Source: Isotricha intestinalis (taxonomy: Eukaryota; Ciliophora; Litostomatea; Vestibuliferida; Isotrichidae). From it: DNA of 64,000 nt. How positions within the stretch are numbered: the stretch's first letter is position 1; each line of letters opens with the position of its first letter. A program made the position numbers and the translations under genes. Shown here piece by piece: positions 59,410-64,000 of this stretch. The DNA lies in NCBI GenBank assembly GCA_023807065.1, contig JAJJLU010000347.1:20120-84119 (forward strand). Direction: 5' to 3'. A model generated the notes under the pieces. The model had not been told where the DNA came from. It made no database searches and saw nothing but the letters and a program-made list of their open reading frames with translations.

Positions 59410-62400
59410 ATGTATAGTTCACAGAATCCTAGTTTGTAATAATAATTAATAAATTTTTAGGCCTATAATTAGAAGGAAAAAAAAATCAGGATCTATACTA
59501 AAAAAAAATCCACTTTTATTAAGTAATATATCCAAATCTTCAAATAGAAAAAATTCAAAAATTAATTTAAATTCTTCAAATAATAATTCAAAATCGAATT
59601 TCCTTAAATTTACTAATGAATTACAAGAAGAAATAACTAAAAATCTTTCAAGAAATACAAGTGCAATAAGAAGAAATCTTCCTAATTCAATATTAAATGA
59701 TAGTTTAAGTGTTAATGATAGTTTAGTCTCATCACCCAAAAATTATTTTAATAACAGTTTAATGAATAAAACTCAATATACAGAGAGAAATAGTTTATTT
59801 GTCAATAAATCTTTTAAAGATATTCATAAAAATAATACTAGTATGAGTAATATTAATATTAAATCTAATAATAATTTAAAAAATATTTTAAATGGGAATA
59901 ATGATAAAAATTTAGAAATTCATTTTAATAAATATGATATGAAACTATTAACTAACAAAAATAAAAAAAAAATAAATCTAAATTTTGATAATAGAAACTT
60001 AATGAATCAAAAATTATTATTAAAACTTTCAGAAAACGATAATTCACAAGAAGAAAATGATAATAATAATAATGGATATGAAACAATAAATCAAGATGAA
60101 AATAATTCATCTAATTCCAATAGAAAACATAAACAAAATGAAAATTATAAATTAAATTATTTTTATCAAAGAAATAAAAAGAACGATAATCCCTTAAGAT
60201 TAATAAATAAAAAATTTTTAACACCAAAAGCAATTAATTTTTCTTCTTATAAAAATATATATTCAAATAATTATTTTAATTCATCCAATGATGCTCTTAG
60301 TACAGATACTAATTTAGTTAATAATAAAACTTATACTACGATAAATACAATTAATACTAATAAAGATGGAAATCTTTCATCAAATAAATCTTTACAAAAT
60401 ATAACTTTTAATAAAAAAATTAGATATGTTAAAAGAAAATATAAAAACGAAGGGAAAGATAATAATATATTTAATTCAGAAAATGAAATAAATGAAAAGG
60501 ACAGTAATAATAATGATATTAATAATTCAAATTCTAAATCTAATTCAAATTCAAAATCAAAATCTTCGAATAATAATTCTAATGAAGATAATGAAAAAGA
60601 TAATGAAAATAATAAAAATAATAAAAATAATATTAATAATGGAGAGATTATTGAAAATGATAAAAGAAGAAGAGAAAGTTTATTTTTAAAAAACTTACAA
60701 TTATATCATCAAAATAAAAAATTAGAATTAAATAATAATAAATTTAGAAAAAGAGGTTCAGTAATGATAAATACAAGTGCATTTTCATTAAATAAAGAAC
60801 AATCATTGGATGAAATAAATTTATTAAAAGGAAAATTATTAATTCAACATAAAAATTCATTTAATAAGCCAAGGAAATTAACTAAATATAAATCAACTGA
60901 AATAAACTTAACTGAACCAAATAATATTATTCCTCAAAAAACAATTACAAAAAAAATATTTAAAAAACAATTGTCAAGAATTCCTGAATGTACTTTTAAA
61001 AAAGAACAAAAAAAAAGAAATTCTTTATTACTAAATAGTCCATTTTCAAATTTAAAACATATGAAAGAAATATTAGATAAAAAAATAGAGATTAAAAAAA
61101 ATAAAAGAAATATTACTCCGATTAAAAAATCATCAAATGTATTTAAAAATATTATGACTAAAATAGAAAAATTAAAAAAACATTTATCTGAAGAATCAGA
61201 TGTTGAAGAATCAGTATCTGAAGAAAGTATAGATAAAAAAAAACTTTTAAAAAGAAAAAAAAGTTCAAAAAATGACTTAAATAATTATTTAAGATTTTCA
61301 AATAAAAAAAAAAAAACAATTAGTCCTTCATTTAACGAATTTAAACAACATATTAATCAAGAATTTTTAGATTTTGAAGAAAAAAACTTTATTAATTATC
61401 TTCAAAATAATATATATAATAATCAAGAAGAAACAGAAATATTATTAAATAGTTTAAAAGATGAATTAATATCAAAATCAATTTCTTTTTTAGATTCAAT
61501 TTCATCAAATCATAAAATAAAATCTGATAATCATCTTTTTAAAGTAATAGATAAATCAATTAAATACGAAAAAGAAGTAGATTATTATTTATTACATACG
61601 GATAAAAAATCAATTGCAAAAATTGAATCAAAAATAGGAAAAATTGTTGATTATAATAATATTTTTATTTCCAATCGTTTTACAAGAAGTATGATTGATT
61701 ATTTATTATATAATAATTTTGAAATTTATTTATATGATTATATTATAAAAGGAAAATATTTATGTACTGATTTAGCAACTGAAAAAAATAATGATGATTT
61801 ATTTAAAAATTTTGATTCTAATAAAAAAAAATTAAGAAGAACTACAGTTAAATCAAAAGTAATTAATTTACGTAAGGGTTCAATAATATTAACTGCAGTT
61901 TCTATTAAATTTTTTAATTATTTATTAATAAGAGATAATCCAATTTATTTTGAAAAAGACATTCAATTTTTTAAAATTTTTGCAAATTTAAATAAAAGAC
62001 ATAAAACTGATAAAAGTGCTAAAGTATTTTTTCCATCTTTTTCAGAAAGAAAATTTTCAAATAATCATTCAAAACAATCTTCTCATATACGTTATTATAA
62101 AGCAAAAAGTATAAAATCTAGTTTAAGAAGAAATAGTTCTAATGTTAATTCTCTATATAATTTTAAAATAAATGAAGTAAAAAATTTTGTGTTAACAAAA
62201 TCATTTTTTGATAGAAAAAGAGATTCTTTTATAAATGATCAAATAAATAACAGAAAAAAAAAAGTAAATAAAAAGGATTTAAGCATGAGAAAAAAGCATA
62301 AAATATTATATTTATCTCCATTATCATTAACAGAATCAAAATCATATAGGAATTATATACCATTAAGAAAAGAAGACAAAAATTATACAATATATAAGAC

Positions 62401-62791
62401 AATGACCATTAAAAATAATATATTAAAAAAATGTGATAATATCTCAGAAATATTAATATTATATCTTAAAGATAAGAATATAAGTGGATTTAGAAAAATA
62501 TACGAAAAATATAAACCAAATCCAGAAATAAGTGATAATGATGGAAATTCATTATTAAATTTAGCTGTTCAAAGTGGTTTTAAAAAAGCAGTGATATATT
62601 TAATAAATAATGGTGCTAATGTTAATACTCAAAATAATAGATTAAATACTCCTCTTCATTATGCTTTATCTTATCAATATTATGATATTGCTGATATTTT
62701 ACTTAAAAATGGTGCTGATGAGAAAAAAAAAAATGATGAAGGATTAACAGCTTGGCAGTCTTTAAATTTTCATCAAAATATTTTAAAGTAA
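59410..62791 (+). CDS. Asn-rich protein with C-terminal ankyrin repeats, one intron
   Basis: Exon 1 59410-59435 (MYSSQNPS), intron 59436-59460 (25 nt), exon 2 59461-62791, giving 1,118 residues. Most of the first ~530 residues are Asn/Ser/Lys low complexity. A more structured middle (~600-780) has FKVIDKSIKYEKEVDYYLL, SNRFTRSMIDYLLYNNFEI and RKGSIILTAVSIKFFNYLL. The last ~95 residues contain ankyrin repeats: ISDNDGNSLLNLAVQSGFKK, NNGANVNTQNNRLNTPLHYA and KNGADEKKKNDEGLTAW. Such ankyrin tails bind other proteins; the role is unknown. The first 14 bases match the start of the CCDC81-HU gene. An ATG inside exon 2 would lose 117 conserved-frame residues. Confidence 0.8.
59436..59460 (+). other. 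spliceosomal intron, 25 nt
   Basis: GTAATA 5' end, TTTTTAG 3' end, junction TT|G. It contains TAA stops in the frame of exon 1. Confidence 0.85.
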
Positions 62792-63039
62792 ATTTGGGAA
62801 TCTGTAATATAAATACTATGTAAATTTATATTTTTTAATAATATTTCTACATTTGTAGAGAATAAAAATATTTAGTTATTTTAAAACTCTTATAATTACT
62901 TCAACATAATTATATTTCAAATATATTTAACAAAATTTGAAACATTAAAAATTAAATAAATAAAACAATTATATGTTTTTAAAAATAAAAAAACTAAAAA
63001 AATTAAAAACAAAAAGAAAAAGATATTAAAATAAAAAAA

Positions 63040-63531
63040 ATGTCATTTAAAAATAACCTAGAATTAATAGTAGATCAATTTGATGACGATGTATACAAAG
63101 ATCAAGGAGTATTTTACTGTAGTCCAGATCATTTAGACGCAGTAAAGCATGTAGAAAAAAATACATTTACAGCAGCAACAATAAGAAATTGTCCAGTGAC
63201 AAAATTAACAAATACAATAATGTTAGGATTATTTTATGCTCTTAAACCAGAAGCTCGTGTTGAAATAACAATATTTCAACCTATTGAAATTATGCAAGAA
63301 TATGATGCTAAACATATTGAAGCTATTGCTAAATTAGCAGGATTTGATGAAATAAGAATTAATGAAGCTGATTATATTGATCCTGATAGTCAAAAACAAT
63401 TAGAAACTTTAGCTGTTAGTTTTATTAAACCTGTTACTGATCCTAAACATGTTTTTACTAGGGAAGTTATTGTTGAAATTAAAACTAATACTAGAAGAAG
63501 GAATAGAACTAAAAAAAAGAAAGAACAATAA
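63040..63531 (+). CDS. small methyltransferase-fold-like protein, 163 residues
   Basis: Not firmly recognised. The middle (LGLFYALKPEARVEITIFQP, then IEAIAKLAGFDEIRINEADY) has the look of the late strands of a class I SAM-methyltransferase fold, where a LKPGG turn and a KLAGF helix are usual; it recalls the N-terminal domain of anamorsin/Dre2. The SAM-binding glycine loop is absent, so catalysis is unlikely. The C-terminus is very basic (TRRRNRTKKKKEQ). The start at 63040 follows an A-rich leader. Codon use is less AT-biased at the 5' end, which may hint at good expression. Confidence 0.6.
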   Translation: MSFKNNLELIVDQFDDDVYKDQGVFYCSPDHLDAVKHVEKNTFTAATIRNCPVTKLTNTIMLGLFYALKPEARVEITIFQPIEIMQEYDAKHIEAIAKLAGFDEIRINEADYIDPDSQKQLETLAVSFIKPVTDPKHVFTREVIVEIKTNTRRRNRTKKKKEQ

Positions 63532-64000
63532 ATGTAATGTTTATTTTATTTTATGAGATATAAATCAAATTTTGAAATTATGGGTTTTTTGCATAATTTT
63601 TATTTGATTTATTAAGATTTTTTATTTAAAAAATGATTTATTTTTTATTTTTTTTTTTTCATACATATTTTTTTTGGGATTAATATGATTTTGAATTTTT
63701 TTAATATTATGATTTTTTATTTACCAATTTTACACATTCATTTTTTTAATTATAAGTAAAAATAAATTCTAATGTTAACAATTAAAATTCATTTGATAAT
63801 ACACTAAGGAAAATCAAATTTAATTATCGTATTTCCCTTTTTAATCCCCCAGAATTTTGAAAATTTTTCAATAATGAAATCAGAATTAACAATTCCCCAT
63901 CTAAAATTTGAATTAAAAATTTTTTTATTTTGGAAATAATATTTAAATATCATATTTTTTTTTATAATAAAATAAATTATTGGGGATTGGGGGATTGGGG
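63532..64000. other. intergenic to window edge, 469 bp
   Basis: AT-rich with C-runs (AATCCCCCAG at ~63844, TTCCCC at ~63893) and a G-run tract in the last 20 bases. No gene seen. Confidence 0.5.
63982..64000 (+). repeat. G-run tract GGGGATT at window edge
   Basis: Reads GGGGATTGGGGGATTGGGG and is cut off by the window end. It contains three runs of four or five G separated by ATT, unlike anything else nearby except the 53.2-53.8 kb repeats. Confidence 0.6.

Overview
The window looks like about 64 kb of nuclear DNA from a very AT-rich, gene-dense protist, most likely a ciliate. Genes are close together on both strands, codons end almost only in A or T, Asn/Lys-rich low-complexity stretches are common, and introns are rare and tiny (25, 25, 31, 42 and 48 nt, all GTAA...AG). 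TAA, TAG and TGA all end genes, and no complete gene needs a reassigned codon, so the nuclear code looks standard. The gene set (B9D1, a CCDC81-HU/EF-hand giant protein, a CDPK, PKA regulatory subunit, a TmcB/C-like membrane protein, tetraspanin) fits a ciliate. Standard code plus extreme AT content and a secreted GH13 amylase would suit a litostome (for example a gut/rumen ciliate), but that placement is inference.

Layout. 1-9.0 kb: truncated TmcB/C-like membrane protein, secreted alpha-amylase, two polytopic or anchored membrane proteins and an unknown. 10-25 kb: START-domain protein, coiled-coil protein, the 1,789-residue HU/EF-hand protein, an acylated helical protein rebuilt across a 31-nt intron, and a 1,131-residue coiled coil with a 54-bp minisatellite. 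25-38 kb: SR-type splicing factor, CDPK broken by one base, TIP30-like reductase, a cyclic-nucleotide-binding-like protein and several lineage-specific proteins. 38-45 kb: B9D1, Rab6-like GTPase, PKA regulatory subunit, ankyrin/poly(A)-polymerase fusion, R2R3-Myb. 46-52.6 kb: membrane-tethered U-box, small PP1-docking-like protein, DENN protein, acidic acylated protein, FCP1/SCP-like phosphatase. 52.6-54.3 kb: a gene-free segment with strikingly GC-rich 22-bp repeats around a relic of a helix-turn-helix-like coding region. 54-64 kb: EF-hand protein, RING/IBR membrane protein, tetraspanin, ankyrin protein, a methyltransferase-like small protein, and a G-run tract at the window edge.

No operons are expected or seen. 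Shared themes are cilia/centrosome (B9D1, CCDC81-HU), calcium and cAMP signalling (CDPK, EF-hands, PKA-R, CNB-like protein), vesicle traffic (Rab6-like, DENN) and ubiquitin ligases (U-box, RING-IBR). Two decayed genes are probable (about 30.5 kb and 45.1-45.7 kb). No rRNA, tRNA or CRISPR array was recognised.
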